64,000 bases of DNA from Angelobacter sp036557225. Lineage in GTDB: Bacteria; Acidobacteriota; Terriglobia; Terriglobales; Acidobacteriaceae. Shown here in pieces: positions 38,141 through 46,364 of this stretch. The stretch spans positions 1-64,000 of the forward strand of contig DATBHX010000058.1 of assembly GCA_036557225.1 (NCBI GenBank). The letters run 5' to 3'. Numbering within the stretch: position 1 is the first letter of the stretch; each line of letters opens with the position of its first letter. Position numbers and translations under genes: made by a program. Below the pieces are notes generated by a model. That model was not told where the DNA came from. It was given only the letters and a program-made list of their open reading frames with translations, and did not search any database.

Positions 38141-38640
38141 CTACCTTCTCGGGGCCACTCCGCCCGGGCAGATAGCATTCAGCGCCTCGGCTTTTGCCGT
38201 AATTCTAATTCGCGAATAATACCGCGACATCCTGATCGATTGATGTCCGGCGATCGACATAATGGTCTCGTCAGGAGCTCCCGATTCAAATAGCTTGGTG
38301 ATGATCTGATTCCTGAAGTTTCGCGGCTGTAGCCAGTCTAATCCCGTCACCTTACGCATCGATCGAAATGCTGACTTTAGAAAAAATGGAGACGCCGGTT
38401 TCGTAACGTCATATGTTCCCCGCTTAACTCGATAGGGAAAAATATAGTGCTCAGGGTGCCATGCTCCCAACTGCTTTGCTCTATCTACAATTCGATTGAT
38501 TTGTTTTGCTGCGACTGCGTTCAATGGAACCACTCGTGCTCTAAACTCATTCTTCACTTTTTGTCGGGGATATGAATCGTCGGCGGATCCTGATCCTGGA
38601 AGATATGCTTCAATTGCAGATACCGCAGCTCAATTCCCAT
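38141..38640 (-). pseudogene. Tyrosine integrase remnant (5'-truncated and frameshifted)
   Basis: The open segment from GTG 38557 to 38141 encodes the C-terminal catalytic half of a tyrosine recombinase: PRNFRNQIITKLFESGAP, then GHQSIRMSRYYSRI with the GH box and the nucleophile tyrosine. Upstream the homologous reading (MGIELRYLQLKHIF ... TIHIPDK) is in another frame; the two join if an A5 run near 38551-38555 is read as A6. Nothing integrase-like is found above about 38640, where the neighbouring DUF2163 coding sequence begins, so roughly the first 200 residues are missing. The remnant lies next to the left attachment site, as expected for the element's own integrase. It cannot be active. 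Confidence 0.8.
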
Positions 38641-39082
38641 GGCCTAGGTATTGTTCGTCAGCGACACGGCCCAGTACGCCACGCTCCAATCCGGATTGCT
38701 GGACGCTACCCGAAAGAATTTCTCTTCCGCTCGAATCCATGAACAGGCGGTCGATGCGCAAACCAGCCCCGTCGACCAGACCGCGTCCAATGGCCTGAAG
38801 GACAGGAATACCATTCACCGTATCCGTGAGGCTTGCCTCGATGGTGAGTTCCAGGGTTGCTACGTCCATGCCCAGCTTCTCTTCAATGGCTGCGCGCGCG
38901 ATATTGGGCGGCCCGGTTAGGAAAGTCTTGCCCAGCACCACCAGGTTGGTGTCCCATGATGTGTAGCGGAACACCGCGCCACTCTTCAGAGTAAAAGTGT
39001 AGAGATCGGTCATGCGGATTTCTGTGGCGGTCTGCAGCCAGATCGCCAGATTATTGCCGCCAATGTTGGTAGGTGTCTTCAT
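38630..39082 (-). pseudogene. DUF2163 phage tail protein, C-terminally truncated
   Basis: 150 residues from the ATG at 39082. The central part (RYTSWDTNLVVLGKTF, GPPNIARAAIEEKLG, DVATLELTIEA) matches the N-terminal half of DUF2163 proteins, tail components also found in gene transfer agents just after DUF2460. Full-length members have about 270 residues and a second domain (BR0599 type) that is absent. The stop at 38630-38632 is directly followed, in the same frame, by integrase-derived sequence, which suggests that a deletion fused two formerly separate genes. It may be translated but is unlikely to be functional. Confidence 0.72.
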
Positions 39083-39207
39083 TGTGTCGCTTCGCTCCAA
39101 ACCGCCAACTCGGCATCTCATGGCGCTGATCTTTAGCGCGCGTCACAGCTTCGCTCGCCGCGTGGCCGGGCTCGCTTCGCCTGTCGCTTGCAAGTTGCCG
39201 GGGGCCA

Positions 39208-39864
39208 TTATTTTCTGACCGAGATGAGCTGGACTTCCTTGCATTCGTAGAGATTGAAATAGAAATTGCTGAATTCGAGTCCTTCTTTTCCGCTGCGCGA
39301 ATTCCCGGTGTCAAACCGCACGCGCTGCAACGCGATGAAGTCTGCTGTAATGCTTACGCTCGCGCTGGGCGCACTTGTAAACGTGACAACACCGTTCGCG
39401 ATGGTGTAGTCAGTCCCCTGCACCTTGACCGTGCCGTTGAGATAGACCGTGGCGGTCTGGTTCATGGGATTCTGTATTGCTTCCAAAAAACCGCCAATGT
39501 TGCGAACGATCTGGAATGATTTGGTCAGTCCGTCACCAGTGCCGATCGGCTGCCCGGAAAAGACTGAATCTTCCAGACGTCCCGTGAGGTCCGATTCGTT
39601 GAGAAGGAAATCATCAAACTGGCCGCCTCGGGCAAGAAAGAATCCGACCAATGTTTCGAGCGGCGTCTGTTCGTTTTCGTCACGTGATTTGGGATCATTG
39701 AGCAGATATTCGTAGGTCAGCGTGAACTCCCAGATCGGGTTTTGAAAATTCTGGATGCGCACCTCTCTCCCGGCAAGCGACTCCTGGATTTCCGTGGAGA
39801 AAGTGGGCGTCTTGACAATGGTCCAGGCCAAGCCGCGGATTTTCGGAAAAAGAAGATTCGACAT
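39208..39864 (-). CDS. DUF2460 phage tail protein
   Basis: 218 residues from the ATG at 39864 (GGAAAG upstream); an earlier in-frame start adds 65 residues of unlikely sequence. FPKIRGLAWTIVKTPTFST and NPIWEFTLTYEYL are typical of DUF2460 proteins of siphoviruses and gene transfer agents, where they form part of the distal tail. A GDGLTKSFQI segment followed by a repeated beta pattern (VYLNGT, VTFTSAP) gives the C-terminal half. It appears complete. Confidence 0.82.
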   Translation of the reverse strand: MSNLLFPKIRGLAWTIVKTPTFSTEIQESLAGREVRIQNFQNPIWEFTLTYEYLLNDPKSRDENEQTPLETLVGFFLARGGQFDDFLLNESDLTGRLEDSVFSGQPIGTGDGLTKSFQIVRNIGGFLEAIQNPMNQTATVYLNGTVKVQGTDYTIANGVVTFTSAPSASVSITADFIALQRVRFDTGNSRSGKEGLEFSNFYFNLYECKEVQLISVRK

Positions 39865-39880
39865 TGGTATTGTTCTTTCC

Positions 39881-39910
39881 GGAAATAGAAAAGCAGCCCG
39901 CAGGCTGCTT
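39881..39910 (-). terminator. Terminator of the prophage lipoprotein gene
   Basis: On the minus strand AAGCAGCC-TGCG-GGCTGCTT (39891-39910) is a perfect 8-bp stem followed by TTCTATTT. It ends the transcript of the gene finishing at 40037 and lies in the leader of the DUF2460 gene. Confidence 0.75.
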
Positions 39911-40036
39911 GGAAAAACTTTGATTTTGATGGTCAAAAACTTTGATGGCTCGGTACGCTTTGTCGCGGCTAAGCTTCTAACCGGCGTCTCGATTCGCAAT
40001 CGGCAACAGCCGAAAAACCAAGGCGCTGCAAATCTG

Positions 40037-40477
40037 CTATCGAAATCCGTGCAGCGCAACGATGGCGCAGCGGGATCCGTTCAAATTGACGGAAGACGGC
40101 TCAAGATGAATGTCCCAGAGCTTGTGCATACGGACTCCGTTCTTAGTAATGGAGTCCACCGAATACTGGTAGTAAACACGAGGGACCGGGTACGGCTTTT
40201 CCCCGAGCAAGATGTCCCCCTGATTAATTAAGGAGTAGTCTTGAACCGAAATAATCGATTCCGGATCGGTTCCAGCTTTCCATAAACGATTGGCTCCGGC
40301 ATCACCTTTTTTAAGCATTTCCAGATATGCTTTAGAGTTATTCAAGCACTCCTCGCCTCCCGGCATGTGCGACCTCTGACAACCGAGAAAGTTGATCGCC
40401 AGTCCTGCCACCAGGAACATGCCGAAGCGAAACCAGCGGCGGTTGCGTTTGCCGTCACCTCTAGAATGAGACTTCAT
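40037..40477 (-). CDS. Putative lipoprotein of unknown function (phage moron)
   Basis: 146 residues. A positively charged N-terminus, a hydrophobic segment and INFLGCQRS, a plausible lipobox with cysteine at about residue 33, suggest a lipid-anchored exported protein. The remainder is not recognised. It sits between tail genes, has its own terminator and appears lower in GC than the structural genes, the usual pattern of a moron: a cargo gene expressed from the prophage for the host's or prophage's benefit. Confidence 0.6.
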   Translation of the reverse strand: MKSHSRGDGKRNRRWFRFGMFLVAGLAINFLGCQRSHMPGGEECLNNSKAYLEMLKKGDAGANRLWKAGTDPESIISVQDYSLINQGDILLGEKPYPVPRVYYQYSVDSITKNGVRMHKLWDIHLEPSSVNLNGSRCAIVALHGFR

Positions 40478-40610
40478 AGTCTAAGCATCCTCCCTTTAAT
40501 TTCGAATTGGGAGGATAGCAGCGAACATTACGCAAAGCAATCATTTAGTTGGGTATTGTAGTAGTTTAGAACATTACTTTTAGATGAACTTGTCGATACG
40601 CTAGTGGTTT

Positions 40611-41418
40611 CTAAAGTGTCGACTTTCTTTTCTTAAGTACTCTGGCCACCTCATTCCCGATCATATTGCCGTGTTTCTTGATCGTATCCTGGAATGATGC
40701 GGCGTCAATGGCGTTCACGTTATGAAAAACGTTGATGTTCATGCCTGAGTCGCTACCTCCGCCGCCGGCAACCGTAGTACGAAGACGATCGGCAATGCCG
40801 GCCGGCAGCACCATCTCTTTCTTGTGAATGAACGCCAGTTGGTCGCGATCGACTTCATAAAACCCACCTGCCGCCGCAACTGCCAGCGACAATTCTTCAA
40901 ATCTGTCGCCGACGCCGCGCCGTTTTCCAGCGGAGGATCGAGTCTTGTTGCCCGCGGTCAAGTAAGCGGCTACCAGCACGTGAGTGGGCGGGTAGTCTTG
41001 CCAGTATTCGAAGAGATCATTGAGGTCCCAGAGCGTCAGCTGATCGATCTGGTGGAAGGTCCATCCGGTAGCAGTAGCAATATGGCCGTAAACGAAAGAC
41101 CAGTCTGCTATACCGGTACCGGTGTTGGTTCCCCCTGAGCCGCCTTCTTGAGGCCGGAAACTTCCAGCACCGCGCTGAGCAGCGCGTTGAATCGTCCAGC
41201 GTAAGGTTATTTTCAAGCTGTTCAGCGGTGATATCCTGCTGCACCTTGCGAACTGAATTGAAGACAACGGGCAAATACTTCAGGAGCGCAGTAAGGCCCT
41301 GACCGGGACCGGCAACCGATTCGGCAAAGATGCCATCGAGTTGGCGAAGCTCACCGAGGGTCAGAGAGGAAACAGTCAACTGGCCCATCGCGGTGGAAAC
41401 GGTTTGCTGTTTAAGCAT
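40611..41418 (-). pseudogene. Tail assembly chaperone joined to the C-terminus of the tape-measure protein
   Basis: The ATG at 41418 opens a tail-chaperone-like frame (TVSSLTLGELRQLDGI, LLKYLPVVFNSV) up to LTLDD near 41195. There the natural continuation FNALLSAVLEVSGLKKA is found in the -1 frame, as if one T were lost. A further -1 shift near a G5 run (41131-41135) leads to DWSFVYGHIATATGWTF and FEYWQDYPPTHVLVAAYL, the second chaperone part. Without a normal ending this runs on into GGFYEVDRDQLAFIHKKEM and NVFHNVNAIDAASFQ, which resemble the last ~100 residues of tape-measure proteins. The bulk of the tape measure is missing, so an internal deletion near 40920-40945 is the simplest explanation. 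Confidence 0.7.
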
Positions 41419-41450
41419 TCAGATCCTCCAAAGGTTGATTACCTGCAGCA

Positions 41451-41694
41451 CTGCCCCAACCGGCGAAACACCGCGCGGGCGGGGCCCCGACCGCTGCAAT
41501 AAAAAAGAAACGGGCCCGCGGAAAACGGGCCCAAGGAGAAGAGACACGCCCGCTCGAACGGGGCGAAAACCGCTCTGGTCGGGCGGCCGTACAAATCGAT
41601 ACAAGCGCAGCGCTACTCGTTGGAATAAATGTCGATCACCTGGCCGGCAGCGTTCCTGCCCCAACCGGCGAAAACCGCGCCGGTCGGGGGGCCC
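41451..41694. repeat. Three copies of a palindromic repeat (GC-rich, AAAAC loop)
   Basis: Copies lie at 41451-41494, 41547-41589 (degenerate) and 41656-41694. The core is CCCCAACCGGCG, a short AAAACC-like loop and CGCCGGTCGGGG, so each can fold as a strong hairpin. Two more copies occur at 47397-47432 and 47499-47534. A separate hairpin GGGCCCG/CGGGCCC lies at about 41512-41532. No convincing gene is present between capsid and chaperone genes; a 36-codon frame overlapping the capsid stop reads through one copy and is not called. Confidence 0.7.
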
Positions 41695-41715
41695 GCTTTA
41701 CCAATCTGTACACGC

Positions 41716-42387
41716 CTAGAGTGAGGTGCCATCAATGTTGACCCGGGTTACCTGACCGTATGGAACACCGCTGGCCGAGACAGTGGTGTTTGCCAAAGCC
41801 CGGGCGGTGAGCGCGGTCACGAAGACAAGTAAACTTCCGGTCGCAAGCGAGCCGCCGGCGACGACTGTACCTGTGGGAGCTGATGGAGTTCCCAGGGGCA
41901 TGGAAGCGTTTCCATTGAGGATAATGTTCTCTTCGCCGATCATGACGGCGCGAAGGAGCGATTGAACGAGCGTGGCTTTGTTGTCAAACTCCTGGCCGCC
42001 GGACCAGACAGCTTCCCAGTCAATGGAGGCTTCCAGACCGATGCCAGCGTACGATGCGACATAGTCCTGCTCGGTCACGCTCATTTCCGCCGAGCGCCGT
42101 CCGGGAGCAACACCAAGCTCAAAGCCCGACGTGTTGACCCCGGTAATGGCTTTCCAGCGCGTAGCCAGATCGCCACTGGCGCTCAGCTGGCGCGGCAAGC
42201 GGTTGCGCAGCGGAGTGATGACCGGATAGAGCTGCAGCGCCGGTCCGCGAAGATCAAATGCGTTCAAGTTGCCCGCCACGCCGCTGATGAGCGACTGGCT
42301 GATGGTGGTTTTGTTCAGGGCGGAGAGGTCCGCCTTGTTGAGCAGATCAAACGTCTGCTGACTCAGATCGCCAAACATATTTTTCAA
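41716..42387 (-). CDS. Major capsid protein (HK97 fold), probably truncated
   Basis: 223 residues. ITPLRNRLPRQ, RWKAITGVNTSGFELGV, EMSVTEQDYVASYAGIGLEASIDWEA and IGEENIILNGN are typical of the N-terminal half of HK97-like major capsid proteins of this phage group. Related capsid proteins generally exceed 300-400 residues; this one stops within a Gly/Thr/Ser-rich segment after ALANTTVSASG, right beside a palindromic repeat, so the C-terminal part is probably lost. It lies downstream of the protease-scaffold gene, the usual order. Confidence 0.75.
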   Translation of the reverse strand: MKNMFGDLSQQTFDLLNKADLSALNKTTISQSLISGVAGNLNAFDLRGPALQLYPVITPLRNRLPRQLSASGDLATRWKAITGVNTSGFELGVAPGRRSAEMSVTEQDYVASYAGIGLEASIDWEAVWSGGQEFDNKATLVQSLLRAVMIGEENIILNGNASMPLGTPSAPTGTVVAGGSLATGSLLVFVTALTARALANTTVSASGVPYGQVTRVNIDGTSL

Positions 42388-42579
42388 TTCCTTTTCTCCG
42401 CCCGGAGACTTTGCGGTTTTAAGATGAACTTAGTTTTTAAGTGAAGACGAAACACAAGGTCCCTCACTCCTACTCGCGCGCTGGTGACAGCACGCGCTCG
42501 TTGACGGAGTTCGGGATGACGACGTCTAGTAGTGGATTTTCAATTTATCCAGATAGCACGACGCCGGGATTCAGAGAAG

Positions 42580-43677
42580 CTAGCGCAGATACACGGAGGC
42601 CGGCTGGGGTTTCTGCAGAGTGCGTTTGAGAAGCTCATGGACACTGGTTTCATCCGAACCAGCGGACTTGGCCAGCGCGGGCCGGGAATCGTCCTCTTTG
42701 GTGATGGTATGCGTGGGCAAGCCAGTGCGGGCCACACGGGTTCCAGATTCCTGCGGGGCAACAAGTTTTTCCACCAGTGACAGGAGGTTGCTCAGCGACT
42801 GCTGGATCTCCCGGTTATTGCTCTCCATTTCGCTGCGCAAGCCGGCCACTTCCTGCTCCACTTCAGCCAGCTTGGCAAGCGCCGATGCGGAATTGGCGTG
42901 GGCCTTTTCCAGTTGCGCTCTATCATTTGCTTCCAGCATGCGATTGTGTTCTCCCGTTCTTTGTCCGAAGCGTGGATCGCCCGGAATTTTTTGTATTTCT
43001 GTCGAGGCTGATCTGTTGGCTGTGTCGTCGCCGTCGTCGAGCAGCGTGTTCAGGTGATCAGCGGCGTCCTGATGTTTCCGGGCCATCTGGTCGAGACAAT
43101 CCTTGATTGCGGCAAGATGCGCTTTCGTTTCCTTCGAATGTCGCGCGCCGATCTTGACCGCTCGATCCGGTCTACCCGGCCCGGTTCTGAATTTGCGGAC
43201 TTCACAGGTGCCATCGGTTTTGACCGCGGTAAAGTGCGCGCCAGGAACACAGGGGTTGTCGACGACACTGATCTCCACGGGGTTAGCGGTGAAGCGCACA
43301 CACTCGCCATCTTTCCATGTCTTGACGTATGCGCCACCGATCGAGAAACCGGTATAGACACCCTGAGCGCATTTTTGCCAGGCTGCCGAATCGACGATTC
43401 GAGCTCCAACGCGGACCTGCTTGAGTTCATCGTCAAAGTCAATGGCGACGAGCTTGCCCACAGCGATGGGAGCGTGCATCTCACGCACGTTGCCGAGGCT
43501 CTTGCCGTCAGTGGCTTTGGCGATTTCGTCAGACCAGCTCTGGAAGTAGGGCTTGGAGGATTCGTAGTCAAAGATTTCGCCTTCTTTGTCGACAACCTCG
43601 GCTGTGGCAACGCCCCACACTTCGTGGCGAGATTCGTCGATCTTGGCGATTTGAGCAAAGAGCTGCAGATTTTTCAT
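42580..43677 (-). CDS. Prohead protease with C-terminal scaffold region
   Basis: 365 residues. The N-terminal ~170 residues match phage prohead serine proteases: REMHAPIAVGKLV with the catalytic histidine, YTGFSIGGAY with the serine, and FTANPVEISVVDNPCVPGA. After a basic linker, residues about 240-310 form a coiled coil (LEKAHANSASALAKLAEVEQEV) that likely acts as the capsid scaffold, as in fused protease-scaffold proteins. The protein would assemble and mature the capsid. It is located between portal and capsid genes, with a moron gene inserted on its upstream side. No damage is visible. Confidence 0.82.
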   Translation of the reverse strand: MKNLQLFAQIAKIDESRHEVWGVATAEVVDKEGEIFDYESSKPYFQSWSDEIAKATDGKSLGNVREMHAPIAVGKLVAIDFDDELKQVRVGARIVDSAAWQKCAQGVYTGFSIGGAYVKTWKDGECVRFTANPVEISVVDNPCVPGAHFTAVKTDGTCEVRKFRTGPGRPDRAVKIGARHSKETKAHLAAIKDCLDQMARKHQDAADHLNTLLDDGDDTANRSASTEIQKIPGDPRFGQRTGEHNRMLEANDRAQLEKAHANSASALAKLAEVEQEVAGLRSEMESNNREIQQSLSNLLSLVEKLVAPQESGTRVARTGLPTHTITKEDDSRPALAKSAGSDETSVHELLKRTLQKPQPASVYLR

Positions 43678-43690
43678 CGATTAGTGCTCC

Positions 43691-43717
43691 AAAAGGAAAA
43701 GGCGGCCGATGGCCGCC
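43691..43717 (-). terminator. Terminator of the secreted moron gene
   Basis: On the minus strand GGCGGCC-ATC-GGCCGCC (43701-43717) is followed by TTTTCCTTTTGG. It lies between the gene ending at 43921 and the protease gene. Confidence 0.75.
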
Positions 43718-43920
43718 TGGTGCTTTTTATGTCGCCCCTGCAGGGGCTTGTCATCTTATCGACTTCAACCCAAGCCTGCCGGCCTGGGCTAACTCATTTC
43801 GGACCTACGGCCCTCGTGCAAAATCCCTGACTTGAAATCGCAGTATCCTGTTTGAAATTTGGTTCGGTTGAATCTGGAACCCATCCTGTGCCGTCTGCGC
43901 TCGTTTGCATACGCACTGCT

Positions 43921-44484
43921 TCAATTAGCCCCTTGAATTTGGCGCTTGAGGCGATCGCTGGGCCCGTAAATGATGCGCATCAAATCGCCCTTCTTACCCC
44001 ACCTGGAGTTCTGGGCATGGATCCAATATTCCAAACCAGAGCCGTCGCTATAGACATCGAAAGAGAGGTTGCTTTCGGAAATGCTGCCATAACTATGAGC
44101 AAAAACGGCGGGAAACGTCACATGCCGCATAGATACCCGCTTCCGAGACACTAAATCGAGGCTTGCGAGGCGACCAGTAATGTTCTGTGCCCAGAGATGG
44201 CCATTCACAGTATTGGACTTGTGGTCCCCAACGAACGAGACGAATACCCGCCAGCCAGTGAATTCCTTGCCCTGATCAGACCCGATCGCTCGAATCACAT
44301 CGCTTTTCTCCGAGATGTACGGACACAAGGGGGAAAGATACTGGTCGTAAAACTTGAACTTCTCGAGTTCATTTGGGTACAGCGTGTCAGGCTTGGTCTG
44401 TGCATGCCCAAACGCGGAAACAATAGCGACCATCGCAAAGTAGACCACTTGTCGGCCGATTCCGAAAGCCCTTGTGGATTTCAT
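43921..44484 (-). CDS. Secreted protein of unknown function (phage moron)
   Basis: 187 residues. A signal peptide (about 1-29, ending FGHAQ) is followed by a mature domain with no recognised motif; it contains one early cysteine and a beta-rich pattern. The gene interrupts the portal-protease pair, a place where phages normally have no spacing, and it carries its own terminator, so it is best seen as a cargo gene. Base composition looks lower in GC than the flanking structural genes. Function unknown. Confidence 0.6.
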   Translation of the reverse strand: MKSTRAFGIGRQVVYFAMVAIVSAFGHAQTKPDTLYPNELEKFKFYDQYLSPLCPYISEKSDVIRAIGSDQGKEFTGWRVFVSFVGDHKSNTVNGHLWAQNITGRLASLDLVSRKRVSMRHVTFPAVFAHSYGSISESNLSFDVYSDGSGLEYWIHAQNSRWGKKGDLMRIIYGPSDRLKRQIQGAN

Positions 44485-44615
44485 GTGTTTAGTGACACCA
44501 GCGCATTCGCGAAAGTGCCAATGATCTTAACGAATGTTGACGGAGAGTGAGTACTTCTCTTCAAAATGAGCGGAGCAGGTCCCTCGCTGCGCTCGGGATA
44601 GCGACTCGTGATTAG

Positions 44616-46022
44616 TCAGTCCTCAACAACCGAAGCCGGCACTCCAGGGGCAGAAAGCGGCGCAAAACCAGTCGTTGTGATTACCGCATTCTTAAAGCCG
44701 AGTGGATGCTTGCCCAGGCTTTCACGGACTTCGTCGATGGAAAGGACGCCAGCGCGAACGTAGATATCGTCGACCTTGGCCTGGTCGAGGGCGTTGAGAG
44801 TGCGGTCCTGTTCCCAGACAAATTCAATGTCGCTGAAGCCGAAATAACGATTGACGATGAAGTTGATGATGTCAGCCAGGTAGCCAAGGATGGGAACCAG
44901 GCCTTCGGCTGCGGCTTGCTCGACACTGGTTTCAGCCGTGGCGCGGTTCATTACGGTGACGAACTGCTGCGGCGAAAGACCAAAAGCGTAACAAACGATG
45001 CGAGTGATCCATTCATCGAGCGCGTCCTTGAGCATGGGGTCGCGCGTGAACTGGAGGTTGCCGCATTCAGGCACAAAGGTAATGCGACGCCGGCGTGCAG
45101 AGTTGCCGGCCAGCGCGCTGTCAAACCACTCCTGAAATTCACTGATCTGATCGGCTGACCATTCTTTCGGAACCTGTGCCAGGGCTTCAGGCACGTTGCC
45201 TTCGGTGTAATAGTTCAGCAGATGGATCTGCCGGCGCAAGCCGATGTTGATGGTAAGGATGATCTGCTCGACCGGCGAGAAGCCAAAAAACTTGTGCGCG
45301 CGCACGTTGCGCGGACGGTAGATGAGCTGGTCAGAGGTAAAGTCTATGGCCGGGAGCCCTTTCAATATCTGTTGATAGGCCACGCTGGGAGGAGCCGGCG
45401 TACGCCCCATGGCGTCAATCTTGCGTGCAATGGTGGCGCCATCGATCACCTCCAGCGCATAGAGCGGTTTACCCGGAGACCACAAGGCACCGGCTTGATC
45501 CACGATGGGAACCAAAACCGGCGCGTCGAGCACCAACAGGTCTTCCAGTAAAAGACGGACCCACTGCTGCCATGAATGTTCGCGATCGGGATAGGCGAAG
45601 AAGTCGGTGAGCTGAGAGAGACGAGGGTCTTTCTCTTCGGTATCTTCTCCACTGATCGCGGAGTTGCCACGGTTGTTCGCACGCGCTGGCTGCCCCGGCT
45701 GCTGTTTCAGACGAAATGCCCAGGGCATGCGGCTGACCTGGTCTTTACGCGTTTCAATGCAGAGGCGGACAAGATCGAAGGAGTCGGCCAGGGCGCGCAT
45801 CTGGTCGAAAGAAATCGGCTCGAGATTTCTTGGTTGGATGTTGATGTTGTAACCGACCGGATAGTCCAACGTGCGCGGCGGAGTGTCCGCAGGAGCGCTT
45901 GGCGACATAGGAAGGTCGGGACCAAACCAGACGTTGATGGTGTTACGAAGCTTACGTCCGACACGAGCCACGAAGCCCGAGTCGAGCGTTGTTGCTTTTC
46001 CGCCATTGAGTATTTCCGCCAT
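44616..46022 (-). CDS. Phage portal protein
   Basis: 468 residues, normal for HK97-type portals, the dodecameric ring through which DNA enters the capsid. Characteristic stretches are LEPISFDQMRALADSFDLVRLCIETRKDQV, the VRLLLEDLLVLDA segment, DQLIYRPRNVRAHKFFGFSPVEQI and AFGLSPQQFVTVMNRATAE. It appears complete. It follows a 55-codon gene after two bases. Confidence 0.9.
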   Translation of the reverse strand: MAEILNGGKATTLDSGFVARVGRKLRNTINVWFGPDLPMSPSAPADTPPRTLDYPVGYNINIQPRNLEPISFDQMRALADSFDLVRLCIETRKDQVSRMPWAFRLKQQPGQPARANNRGNSAISGEDTEEKDPRLSQLTDFFAYPDREHSWQQWVRLLLEDLLVLDAPVLVPIVDQAGALWSPGKPLYALEVIDGATIARKIDAMGRTPAPPSVAYQQILKGLPAIDFTSDQLIYRPRNVRAHKFFGFSPVEQIILTINIGLRRQIHLLNYYTEGNVPEALAQVPKEWSADQISEFQEWFDSALAGNSARRRRITFVPECGNLQFTRDPMLKDALDEWITRIVCYAFGLSPQQFVTVMNRATAETSVEQAAAEGLVPILGYLADIINFIVNRYFGFSDIEFVWEQDRTLNALDQAKVDDIYVRAGVLSIDEVRESLGKHPLGFKNAVITTTGFAPLSAPGVPASVVED

Positions 46023-46024
46023 AG

Positions 46025-46192
46025 CTATGCCAGCCCCACTTTCACGCCCATGATGGCGGAAGTTTCAATGATGAATTCAATGAGAACGTTCCTGCGATAG
46101 GCGGCTTTCATCTGTTCATCCTGAATGCGCAGGCTTTCGTGCCAGCGGCAGATGCCGGTATCGTCGACTACATACTCCCCAATCCAGTTCAT
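46025..46192 (-). CDS. Small phage protein upstream of the portal gene
   Basis: 55 residues from the ATG at 46192. No domain is recognised; the sequence is soluble in character with a hydrophobic C-terminal third. It ends two bases before the portal start, so the two are likely co-translated. The leader contains GGAGCGGAGCGAC directly before the start, a motif shared with the leader of the DUF2163 gene. Confidence 0.55.
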   Translation of the reverse strand: MNWIGEYVVDDTGICRWHESLRIQDEQMKAAYRRNVLIEFIIETSAIMGVKVGLA

Positions 46193-46364
46193 AGGTCGCT
46201 CCGCTCCAAAGCTTTGTTTTTTGTCGCTACGCTCCAAACCGCTTGAGCAGCCGGGTTCTTTGTTACGTGAATTCAGCCCTGGTACAGCGGGCTCGCCACG
46301 TGATCGGGCTCGCCCTTATGAACATCGACTCCCCATAGCGATGTGGGTTGTTGCAATCAACGAA

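Noticed and set aside
41419..41664. 81-codon frame between capsid and chaperone genes
   Set aside because: It is produced by the GC-rich palindromic repeats and a hairpin; composition is Arg/Pro/Gly low complexity.
41629..41744. 36-codon frame starting inside the capsid gene end
   Set aside because: It looks partly protein-like (AVFAGWGRNAAGQVI) but half of it is the palindromic repeat and there is no independent support.
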